DNA of 64,000 bases from Brugia malayi (taxonomy: Eukaryota > Nematoda > Chromadorea > Rhabditida > Onchocercidae), in the NCBI RefSeq assembly GCF_000002995.4, contig NW_025062475.1:5398187-5462186 (forward strand). Direction: 5' to 3'. Made by a program: the position numbers and the translations under genes. Positions 1 through 11,640 of the stretch are shown piece after piece (the stretch's first letter is position 1; each line of letters opens with the position of its first letter). The notes under the pieces are model-generated. The model worked only from the letters and a program-made list of their open reading frames with translations, ran no database searches and was not told the origin of the DNA.

Positions 1-949
1 ATATGCTATCACTCGCTTAAAAACTAATTTTTTTTATCTGTCTTGCACTGCGGCAAAAACAGTGGCTCATTATGTTTGGTAAAAAACAATGGCTCAGTTT
101 GGAAAATTCAAAATGACCAAAAAATATACCTCTAAATAAGACTTTAAGCCACCAATGCTTTTTTCATTGAATTAGTTCCTGATTTATTGAGTGATTTAAA
201 ATGGAATTGAAATTACACATACATAAGCGTAGACATCTTTAGAGACCAGAAGAAAAGTGTGTGTATGATCCTAGCTAATATTTACAGTTTGTGAATGCTC
301 ACGTTTTCCCTCTCCTCTCCACGTTTCAAATCCTTTACGGCATGTGATTAAGTGGTCAATATCAGGTGTGAATTGGGAAGTTCGTATACTTCCCATCTTT
401 TAGGTTTTTTTCCCAAAATCTGATCTGATAGCATTTAGAAAGTGTTGATAGGAATGACAAAGTACTAATTGTTTTAATCTGAATGAGAGTTTAATCATAG
501 AATAATTATAGTGTCGAATAGGTCTTCAAAAATTAATTATCATTAAACTTTTCTCGATAATGTAATAATGTAATTGATTATGTTTTCCCAGTGTGTTCTT
601 TTTCCTATTTTTTTTTTTTACTTTATTTGCCTAATTCACTTCAGTAAAAATGTAACTAGCTCGTAGTGAAATGAATGGTGAAATTAAATCAAAGATTAAA
701 ACAAAACTCTGAATTGAATCAAACATATTTTACAAGTGTTTGCGAATGCATCAAATTAAAAAGCTAAATTCGAGATAATACTGATTGGTTACAAATATCG
801 CATTTTTTTTCTCATTCAAAACCAAAAAAAAAAAAATCTTTGTCTGCTTCTATTTTATCATCATGTTAAGTAAATGATAAGAAATAAAGCAACATTTTTT
901 ATCTTCTCATTGCTTCTAATTTTGAAACAATGAGTTCTTAATCCTAAAT

Positions 950-1055
950 TCACCATAACTTCGGTGCAATTTCTGGTCACATCATTTGGTGAATTCTTGA
1001 TCATGAATTTACCGCATCTCCAGTGCATTTTCAGGTCACACCATTTGGCAATCTT
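950..1055. repeat. two-copy imperfect direct repeat of about 60 bp
   Basis: Two neighbouring blocks share the order gtgca-tttt-ggtcaca-catttgg. The first has it at about 964-989 and the second at about 1023-1048. They look like an old tandem duplication. Nothing indicates a function. Confidence 0.5.
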
Positions 1056-1106
1056 AATAATGCTTCATATTCACTACATCCTGCAATAATATTACTTACG
1101 CTTGAT

Positions 1107-1222
1107 AACATTCTTTAATGATAATGACAATGATGATAGTGATGATAATGATAGCAATAATGACCATGACAACGACCGTAATGATAATAATGATGATGAC
1201 GATGACAATGATGATTATGCAT
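1107..1222. repeat. GAT/AAT-type triplet repeat tract
   Basis: Interrupted GAT, AAT and GAC triplets run for over 100 bases. The open frame across them encodes only Asp/Asn and is treated as a shadow of the repeat. Confidence 0.75.
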
Positions 1223-1916
1223 CCACTGGTTTATACATTTCAGGGATAATGTACCTAATGGTGTTTGTTATATATGCTTATTGAAGAGGGAAGAAGGGGT
1301 AATGATGACCATAGGTTAGGTCAAGCTTTTAACCTTCGGCCCCTAACTGACTATTTCATCGTTTCTTTCATTTTCTCCCTCTCTCCTTCCTGCTCTCCTT
1401 TCCTTTCTACCTCATGCTTCTATCCGATCTTTCTGATCTTTGAGACCACAGTAACATCTCTTCATCTCATGACCATGTCACATGTCCTGTCCTACCGTGA
1501 TTGTTCAGCAGTACCATCAACAGAAACAGCAGCAATAATAGCTACAAGAATTTATTTTTATTCCTTCCTATTCCTCTATCTTTTTCATATTCTCTTTATT
1601 TTACAAAATAATGCACTCATCGAATTCCCACCTGAATTAATCTCCATATTTCATCCTATTACTGTGAATTTTAATAGTTTTGTGCAGTGCTAGCAAAAAT
1701 TTAATTAAATTAACGACGAGTAATTTATGTCATGTGCCACTTGATCATAATAATACATACGTATGATTAGTTTGTGGGAAATTTTAGTGTAATTTTTGAA
1801 TTGATAGCATTGAATCAAGCTGTCGATATATTTACCTATGTAATAGAACAATAAAATAGTAATATTAAATTTCAAGGAATAAAAAAATAATGGCAAGATA
1901 GAATAGTAATAATATT

Positions 1917-2080
1917 TACTATTATTATTATTCGTTTTATTATTATTATCATTATTATTATTATAATCATAATTATTATTATTATTAACATTATCATTAA
2001 CATTATTAAAACTATCATTATTGTTAATCATTATCATTTTTATTACTAATTATTGTTATTATTATTTCTGTTTTTATTCC
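1917..2080. repeat. TTA-rich microsatellite tract
   Basis: An interrupted (tta)n tract with att and atc variants. The reverse-strand open frame (Asn/Tyr-rich) is a repeat shadow. Confidence 0.75.
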
Positions 2081-2648
2081 TGTATTTTTACTTTATCCTT
2101 TGTTTTTCATTTCACATTGTAATTTTAAGTATTCTTAATTTTCATTTCTTTCTAGAACCGATTGACACTGACTTGCATGACGTATAAACGCGACACGTGC
2201 AACCATGTCAAATACACCCATAATTTCTATTTCGTGAACATACGTGTAATCCCCAAGCACGTAGAATCTTCGTATGAACGAGTGCTTTTGTATGGTTTCT
2301 TCAATTTGATTGCATATGTATATTTTATTACGAAAATCTGCTGAGTATCTGGTAGAAATCGTCCAAAAAAGATTTTTTTTCCAATAAATTTAATTTCTTA
2401 AATGAAACTTAATCAGCTTATGTGCTTCTAAAACTGTATACTTACCATTTTAGCATCAAGCAAACTAAATCGTATAAATTATTCCACTTAGCAATTTTAA
2501 CTATAATAGTAATCAATTTCAGAAGTTTACAAATTAGTATAAACTGTAAGTTAGATTACCATATTAGGAATATAACTAATTGCACATAGCTTTTCCACAC
2601 CTCCAATTTACAATTTCATTAATTCTTTCCACTTTCCGCTACTACCTA

Positions 2649-2686
2649 TATCAAGCATGCACACTTGCACGTATGCATGCTTGATA
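2649..2686. repeat. perfect 13-bp inverted repeat (hairpin)
   Basis: The left arm tatcaagcatgca (2649-2661) is the exact reverse complement of the right arm at 2674-2686, with a 12-base spacer. Both arms contain gcatgc. It could form a stem-loop or a palindromic protein site; no function is apparent. Confidence 0.7.
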
Positions 2687-2799
2687 CAGTTAATTATAAT
2701 TATTAATCATTAGTAATTAAAAAATTATCTATCTATTATATCTAGGGAAAAACATATATGTATATAATGAAATATATTTATTGATGAATTGACGACAGG

Positions 2800-3080
2800 T
2801 GGCATTTTCTCCTCCTCTGTCTTCCCTCTTCCTTCTTCATTCCCTATTTTCCTCCTCAATTTTTGGCGGTTAATTTAAGTCCTCCTCTTCCTTCTCCTCC
2901 CTCTTCGTTTTCTCCTCCCTTTCCTCCTCCTCCTTCTCCTACTCTTCCAATCCTTGCTAAGAAATGACCTTTTCACTTATTACCGCTCTTTCACTCTTAT
3001 ACTGTTTGGCCATCTAATTTTTTCTCACATCTATAATCTCATATTCTTTTCATCTCTCTCTCTCTTCTCTTTTCTCTCTA
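2800..3080 (+). repeat. pyrimidine-rich (C/T) tract
   Basis: The plus strand is strongly biased to C and T, with repeated tcctcc, ctcttcc and ctctct motifs. No coding content is seen. The tract lies about 1.6 kb upstream of the beta-catenin start and could be promoter-associated or a simple low-complexity tract. Confidence 0.6.
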
Positions 3081-4589
3081 TATTCCTTTAACATTTAAAA
3101 TAACCGGGCATAAATTCAAATTTGAAAATGTGTATGAGTAAATGAATGAATGGGTAAGCAAACGCATTCTTCAATTCAATTTCGATTTTTATTAACAATA
3201 TTTTGCCATCAGAACCCAACCCGTTACTATTGTATGTATACTTTCCTTTTTCGATCATAACTCAAGAAATTTGCATAATTTTCGTAAATTAGTACGCTGT
3301 AGTTGTCTTTTTTCCCTTTCTAAATTATTATAAGTGTATCATTTATCTTATCATTACTTATATCATCTTTTCTATCCAAGAAATTTCTAACTTATTGTTA
3401 AATGCTAATAATGTACTTTTTTAGTAATCCTTCAGAATGAAATACGTCCACGTCACGTCATCTCATAAGATTGATATTATTGACACATGATAATAACTCA
3501 TATCTGGTTAACAGAAGAGTCCAGTAAATGATATCGGAAACTTTTGTCCAAAAATATAAATCCATCTCGCTCGTCGGTCGGTGTAACAGTCTGTCCGTTT
3601 GAATGAATGTAGTAGAACTAATCGAGAAAGTCAACTTCAAACAAGTTAACACTGCTATGGGTATCTATTCGTTACTTATATTAGACTGTCTATGCCATCA
3701 TATCCGATTGCTGGGATCTTCAATAAGTAATATGGGAAGCATTTGTTCGAATTCTGTATTAGTAGCAGGATTAATTGAAATCATGATTATGATTAATAGA
3801 AAGCAATCCAGTTTCATAGTTTAAATTTGTTTGGATATTCACTCTTATCCAACATGCAATTTCGTTGTAAAACAGAAGGCAAGCTTTGCCGGATAAACAG
3901 TATTCCGGTTTTTTTTTTTAAATTTTGAAATATCGCATCCATAAGAAAGGTATACATGTTGTATATGTGGTGACATTTGTTGATTTTTTAGAAATTGAGA
4001 TGAAATGAGAAATAATTACCATTGTTCTGGGCTTAATGTTCTGCAACGGGGGCAAGAGAAGAAGAGCGATCGTTTGGAGAGGGGGAGAGAGCGAGAGACG
4101 TAGATAGTTTGTAGAAAGGCGGAAAAGTCCGATTGTTTAATTGTTGTAACGGATGAAAAATTCCATGAATGAAGGGTGAATGAGTGATTATTTTCACTAG
4201 GACAGGTTAGACATACAAATGGACAGGAAGTGGACCATTTCAAATTTTTTTAAACTTTTAAATTTGAAATGACATTTTTTTGTTGATTTTTCCCAATTGA
4301 TGGAAAATAAATGACCTTTTTTCCCTTTTTTTTTTCTTGCAAATAACAAAGCAAAAAATAGCAGCTGTCATTGCAATCTATCCACATGTTAGCAATCATC
4401 ACATATGACATTTCTACAAGTGACATCCTGTAATGTTTGCTTGATGCATACGTCAAATTTTACGCAAACTACTTTACATTAAAGTCATCTCGCATTGGTT
4501 TGGCGTTTAAAAAAAAGCAAGGAAAAAGAAATTTCATCTACGCTAATTGTCTTCTGAGAGAAAAAAACAGACTCGAAGAAATTACTTAA

Positions 4590-4598
4590 AATTTACAG
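4590..4598 (+). promoter_or_regulatory. candidate spliced-leader trans-splice acceptor of the beta-catenin gene
   Basis: aatttacag ends at 4598, with no upstream coding exon and the ATG 20 bases later. This spacing is typical of spliced-leader acceptors in nematodes. Inference only; no transcript data. Confidence 0.4.
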
Positions 4599-4618
4599 AT
4601 TCGTATTAGAAATTGGAT

Positions 4619-7600
4619 ATGGATATATCATGTCATGGAATTTATTCAACGAATCAACAACAACAACAACAACTTCCTACACTATATGACACACAAATAC
4701 CCACAACCTCATATGAGCAATCGTCACTACCAAATATTGCACAACCTCATCATCCAGCGGGTTATTATGATTCACAAATACCACATTATCCTGCACCTCG
4801 GTAATAGCATCTTTTAACATTCTTTTTTTAATAGAAAATTTATTTGAAAAAATTAAATGGTTTTTTTCTAATAAGAATCCGAAAATGATTATATGTTTAT
4901 ATTATTGATTTGTCTCCTTTCTATTCAAATCAACTATTCAATTGTAATATTTAAAATTTTTTTAAATCTAGTATACCATATCCATCGATATCAGTGCCAA
5001 GTAGTCCAATGAGGACACAAATAAAATGTGAGCTACAGCAACAGCATTCACAACCACTACCACAATCGCAGTATCCGGAACGAATAACATCAACAACGGT
5101 TGACAATCGGAAGATCATGAATACTCAGACATGGATGAACGATCATCACTTCATTAATTATCCCCAACAGCAGCAATACAGGACCGGATCTGCGGTATAG
5201 TCATACTCTTGCAGTTCTTTCTAACTTTTCGTATTCGGTCGAACAGTGTGCAAAAATTAAAAATGCGTAACAAAAAAAAAAGGAAAAAATTAAAAATTAA
5301 AAAACTGTGTTCCATATTTACTGAAAATTTTATACTCTATTTTTACTGTGTTAAGCATATCGAAGTTAAATCAAAATTTAAAATACGATTTCACTTTTCT
5401 TTCAGCCATCATCAGTAATGTCAATGTCTCGAATGAGTCATATAAGTAGTGCAACAGAAGATATGAGTATGCTAAGTGTTAATACACAAATTACTGAACT
5501 CAGACAGCTAGCTGATTTGGTATGTAAACTTTGAAAAGTGTGAAATTTACACAATAAAATAAAAAATCTTCCCATGGATGAGCTTATTGATTTCAAAATG
5601 ATCTTTTTTTTTATTGTCTCGTGCTAATGAGTGTGATTATTTATTTGCTTAATTAATCTATATGATCGTAACATTACTTCCAATAAACATCAATATGTGT
5701 TTAATATTTGAACATTTATCCACTTTTTTTTTTTTTTTTTCAGAGGGCGCAAATGCATACTTCAGCGCCATCATCTTCATCATCTTGTATCGAAAATGTG
5801 GGACCGGATCATATTAAATTTATTGAAACTGTCAATAAATATATAGAGAAAATAACTGCTCATGTCAACAACACTGATAAGGTATGAGTCAAGTTAAATT
5901 TTTATAAAATTTAATTCTCTCTACTACACTTAAGTACTTTCACACAATGTTGAATTTATACAAAGAAGAAAAAAGTGTTAGATTGAACATTGAATTATTT
6001 TAATAATACTATTATAATTATTAAAAAAATTAATAATGCTTAAAGTGAATATGACGAAAATTATTTGGCTGACTAAAATTATCTCTCATTTTAAAAAATT
6101 CCTCAGATTTCTAGATTTTTTCCATGCCTTTCCGAATAGGTGTTTGTCATTAGATTAGAAATTTTCTAAATGTTTAACTCTGCATTTTTAATTTTCACTG
6201 CCAATAAATCTTGAACTAGATTTTGAATCACTTCCTTCAACTTTAATTTCTGATTTCTAGTATTAAAAATATTATTTTGCTAATATATTTTACTTCTTGA
6301 AATTCATTTACAGAAAGTAGCACAAGAAATGGTGCGTGCCGTATTTATGATGGCAACAAGGAATGATTTTGAACGAGCTGATATTGATAAGTTGGAAAAA
6401 ATGATGAAAACTTTGATACAGCGATGGTTGCGGCAAAATGATACCGAAGATGATGTTAACTTTTCATCACTCCCTATCTTTTAAAATTTATTAAAACTTT
6501 TCTTTTCAAATTTCAAAACTTTTAGTTAGTGTATTTAAAATATCTATAATTGTAAAGAGATAACCGAATGATTGATACCATATCTTCACTTATCATTTCA
6601 TAAAATTTTTTAATAACATTCTTAATGTTTACTTGCCGTAAAGTTCACGCTTATCTTTTATACCAATTATTTGGATTCACGCTTATCTTTTTTATTAATT
6701 GTTCGGGATCAGACTTAATTTATTAATTTCAGGTAGTAGAAACAGTGCTGCGAATAATGACACGATTCTCTGCTGATGGTAAAACGAAACAAATTATGTC
6801 AAAAGTAAATTTTATTCTCAATTTAAATAAAAATACTTTTTAGTAAATTGTGACAAAAATTGTATGCAATAAATTGTTTAAATTTTTACATTTTTTTTTT
6901 TTTTTTTCATTTTAATTAGTTTGCAAAGAAATAACAAGTAGTCGTACGTATATTTTTGACACAAATTAGCACAAAAATCTTTGCTGAGTTTTCAATAACT
7001 GGAGAATTTACTTATTAAGTGGATGGTACATTATCCGGACGAATTACTCGAAACATTTGTACGATGGATGGAGTTAGTTTTTTTTTTTTTTTTTTTTTTT
7101 TTCGTTTTTCTCTCCAAGTGCCTGAAATTAGCATAAAAAAGATTTTCTATTATGCTAAAATAATTCTATTAACTGGACTATTTACTGTCTCTAAATGTTT
7201 CACATTTAAATTTTCTACTGTAAGTTTTTTCTCCATCACCTAGTTTATCACATAAATCGTTCTATTATAAATGATATTAATAAATATAATGAATTGAAAT
7301 ATTTCATTTCTTAAGCATCATAGTTTAAGTTTGATTCTATTCTATTTCGTGTTTAATTTCATATGTAATTAATTAAATGTCATTGGTTATTTGAAATAAA
7401 ATATTTACATGTAATATTTAATGAAGAAATTGTAGCCCAGCACAAAAATCTTGTAAATATGCTTTAAATACTGTGCATTCATTGGTAGGAATGGTGGAAC
7501 GACATCGATATGGGAAAGATATTAAAGAACAGGTAAATCTTATTCGCTTATTTGTTAGCTCTTTCTGCTAATTTCATCTATCATACAAGTTCACTGAGGT

Positions 7601-10600
7601 AAATATTTTTTGGTTACTCACAATTTAATATTTAATTAAATTCGATTGAGATTCACTTAAAAACTTGCACTCATTTTTTATTCATAATTATTTTCTTCGC
7701 ATTTAAGATCATTGTTCGTATCACAGGTATGGTACTCATTTTAGATTCTCGCTCGTGCCACACGTGTGATACCCACTTTTTTCATATTTTAGATTCTTGC
7801 TCGTACTACACGTGTCATGAAAGAAATGGATGAAAAGGGTGATCAGTACTTTATAAATACTTATAAATCGAAACAATACGTTTTTGATCTTGTTCGACGT
7901 GTTTTTAATGGTAGCGATATGTGGAGGGTTAGTATCCGTAACATTTTGCATTTTCATAACTGTTTTGAAATTAAACCATTTAATGATATGATCAGTCAGT
8001 CAATCAATAGGATGAGTTCAAAATGGATATTTTCATTAAGTTCTACCTTAACAGTAATTTAGGTAATTTGTTATCATTATTATATTATCAAAAAATCATT
8101 CTCTTCCATCATTACATTCTATCTTTTTTTTTTTTCATATAATATAAAGTAACAGTATAAAATAACAGTTTTTCTTTCTTATTAAAAGTTTAAAATTAGA
8201 AGAGGAAAATTTTAGCAATCATTTGAATCAAAAGGTGGTATTCAACTTTTGCTACGATTACTGAAGAAGGAGGGAAATGAATCGGTGGTGTATAGGATAG
8301 CTCGGGCAATTTTTGCTATGGTTTGCTCAACTGATCTTTCATATGCTAAGAAGTTTGTTCAACTTGATGGTGTCAAGGTAGATTTTTGTTAGGTATTTGT
8401 TAAGGATAATAATGTGGGAGAAAAGCAAAAAAGGTAAAAAGCTTTTCGCATATGTATTGCACATCGGTGTTAACAACTATTGAATAATTTTGATTCTAAT
8501 GAATAAACTGAATAATCTATAATACATTAATTTGCTTAGTGATAATTTATTCATTGATAAGAAGAATTAATTGTAAAATATTATTTGAAAAACTAAATTT
8601 TATTTTATACCATGCAGAAGTGATTCAATAATTAATTTAATATGCAAATAAAGGACTTTTGAATTGAAATTTTAATCAGTGCTCAATAATCTAGATTATA
8701 TCGTATCTTTTGGCAAATCCAAATTGCTCCGAACGTGTTGCGCTTGATGTGATGCTTTGTTTACGTGTAGTTAGTGACGTAGATGGTGTAAGAAATGCTG
8801 ATCTACGTGAAACAATTAGCCGAACGCTTAGTATGATGGGTATTTTTCGTAATAATCCATACTTTTTACATGTTGGATTTGATTTTCTTGGAAATATATC
8901 CGCAACATGTAATGGTAACTCTAATGCTAACAAGGTATTTTTAATTTTTTAACTAAATCGCTTATGAGATATTCTTAATTTTTTAACTAAATCGCTTATG
9001 AGATATTCTTAATTTTTTAAGAAAAATGAATTGCTTGAAAAATATTTTCTATTTTTTTTTAACTAAATGTATACGCATTAAAGTCTGTTGTTTGCCAGAG
9101 AAAACGAGTAATATGAGTAGTTTAATTATGGCTGTTAAAAATTTTATTCTTTCTTTTTCTGAATTTCAGGATTTTATAGCTGATTGTGGTATTATCGAAG
9201 GGACGATCAATTTGTTACAAACTTACTACAAAAGACGTGATGAAGCTGTAGTAAAAAATTTAATTTCTTCAATGTTATGGTCATTACATGTTTTTACGGG
9301 TGGTTGTTCTTCACCGGAACGTAATATTAATGTTAGAAAACGAGTAAGCATACAATTTGCATTAATCGAATAGCTATTCATTTTTAAAAATTTTAAAGTT
9401 TGGTGCAAAAAAATTTCCATTAATTGTTGACTAGTCATAGACTTTTTAATATTTTGCAACTAATTAACAATTAATAATAATTTATTGAATAAATACAAAT
9501 ATGTAATTTGGAAAAGTTATTTTTTTTTTTTTGAAAAATTTGGAAAAAGGAAAAATTAATTAGAATACTTTTAAATTTGCTAAGAAAAGTTTGAATAAAT
9601 TAGTGCATTTGATATTTCAGTTGATAACATTTGAAGGAGCTCCAAGTTTACTTCTATATGAACTTGCTCATCCAATTGATCTCAGTTCACGTTTACACGT
9701 AATGAGCGTAAGCCTTTATTTGTCCGTTATACTATCTTTGATTATATCATTATTATAGTCTGAATATCTTTTATCAGCATGACATTAATTTTACTACATT
9801 TCTTTTTTCTCGTTAATATTAAACTATAGATAAAAGAAAACTATCACTATTATCATCAAAAACTGATACTGATGAAGATTACTAATTATAAAAATATAAA
9901 ATTTTTAGTTATTCGCACGATTAGTAGATGCCGATCAATTGAATCATCCACCGATGTTGTTTAATATTAGTGTTGATAATAATTCTTTAACCGATGTTTT
10001 ATTTGAAATTATAGCTACAACTGCAAATACTATGGAAGTATGAATTTTTTTTGCCTATATAATAACAGTGATATATTCATTTATTAACATTTTTAACAAA
10101 ACTGATAAGTGATAGGATGTATTATCAGTGAATTCTGTTGTGATAGGGTCTAAAAAAAGCTTTAAAATTTTAAGGCAATTTTTTATTTGATTTTAATCTG
10201 ATTTTTATTGCTTGATAATATTATTTACTGTTTTTTCCCATATATTTTAAGATATATTTCACTGATATGTTTGCGTCATTAAACATATAAAACAAAAGAG
10301 GAAAAAAATCAAAATATATGGGAGATTAAAATTGAAAAAATAGAATAACTTCATTTACAGAATGATGAGAAAGGTAATCATCAAAAGAAATCGATAATTC
10401 AGAGAGCTTACAGTTTACTCATCTCTCTATCAAATTGTAATACCAATTTTGGCAATGCTATACGATATTCATGGTAAAACTTAGATGTATTCTCTTTATT
10501 TGTGCAAAATAATTAAGTAATTATAATAAACCATAGAAACGATAACTTTTTTAGTGTTATTTGACTATATTTAATTATTATTATTTAATATTTGATAATA

Positions 10601-11596
10601 TTATTACGTATTATATTACCTTTTGCTTTTACTGAATTGTTAACAAACTGAAATTTTGTTTTTTTTTTTTTTTATTTCATTTGTTTGAATTGTTGAAAAA
10701 TGAGATAAAATTAGAAATTAGAATTAATTAGCTAAAAGAAGAAAAGATAGCAAAATTACCAGTGTTGTGAAAGTCTCATCAGAAATGCTTAACAACCTTT
10801 CCTGTTCTTTTAATATTATATGTAAAGCTGACCGTAATCTAAAATTGATCACTGTTAATATTATTTTGTAATTTCCTCCTTCATTTTTTTGAAGTATTTT
10901 TTTTAAAATCACTTTTTGAAGTCAGTGATAACAAAAATGCTTTAAAACACACATAGTATGTAGGTAGTAATATCTTTGTTATTTTTAATTTTTAGCATTC
11001 TGATTATTGTTAGGCAAATTTAAGTGAGTGGTTAATAAATGATCAATAATGTCTTCAATTAATGAATCATTTGAGCTTATCACCTTAACATATAATCATC
11101 CATAACATGACGTTTACTGGTACCCGTAATTGCGTCATGATGTATACTAAGTGCTAGATTCCTTCGTGCAATCTCCACATCACTGTTAAGATAAATCCCA
11201 GTTGCGACACTTAATAAATCCACCAAACGAAGCTCTCTCTTTAATTTGAAAATTAATTTAATTTAGTGAAATATTCGTCTAAAATTCTAGTCTAGTTTTT
11301 TTGTTTATTATCGTACAAAATGTAAAATTTTAATTAATTAAAAAAATTGAAATTATTTCACTTGAATAATTCTTTCGAAGCATTTGAAGTATGCTCGATG
11401 ATTGTAGAAGCCAGTCCAGAATGGTGCATTACTAAATGCATTATCCATGTAAGGAAAGAAATCACCACTAAGTATGGAAGCTCGCCTTTTCGCGTTTCCT
11501 TTCAGTGATTTGAAATAATCCGCTACCGTACCAAATTGCACCTTAAAATTTGATTAACTTCATAATATTTGACTGAACTAATCAATGTTAACAGTA

Positions 11597-11640
<44 letters not shown>

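Larger units (their letters stand above)
1..4618. other. 5' intergenic region upstream of the beta-catenin gene
   Basis: No coding exon can be supported here. Open frames at 1265-1693, 3603-3824 and 4016-4243 are low-complexity or lack recognisable motifs and splice context. The stretch holds GAT/AAT-type repeats near 1107-1222, TTA-type repeats near 1917-2080, a pyrimidine-rich strand at about 2800-3080, a perfect hairpin at 2649-2686 and a GA-rich patch at about 4060-4110. The last kilobase is presumably the promoter of the downstream gene. A possible spliced-leader acceptor (tttacag) ends at 4598, 20 bases before the chosen ATG. Confidence 0.5.

Noticed and set aside
1102..1284. Asp/Asn-rich open frame
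   Set aside because: Produced by GAT/AAT repeats; residue composition follows the repeat unit.
1265..1693. 142-codon open frame on the plus strand, the longest in the first 4 kb
   Set aside because: Low-complexity Ser/Phe/Leu from a C/T-rich strand, no recognisable motif, and start and end without gene context.
4613..4618. TTG GAT as an upstream start of the beta-catenin
   Set aside because: TTG is not a usual eukaryotic start, and an ATG follows two codons later in the same frame.
10724..11541. Minus-strand open frames that look like independent enzyme exons
   Set aside because: They are copies of mannosidase exons 9 and 11 in an inverted partial duplication lacking the rest of the gene, so not annotated as a gene.
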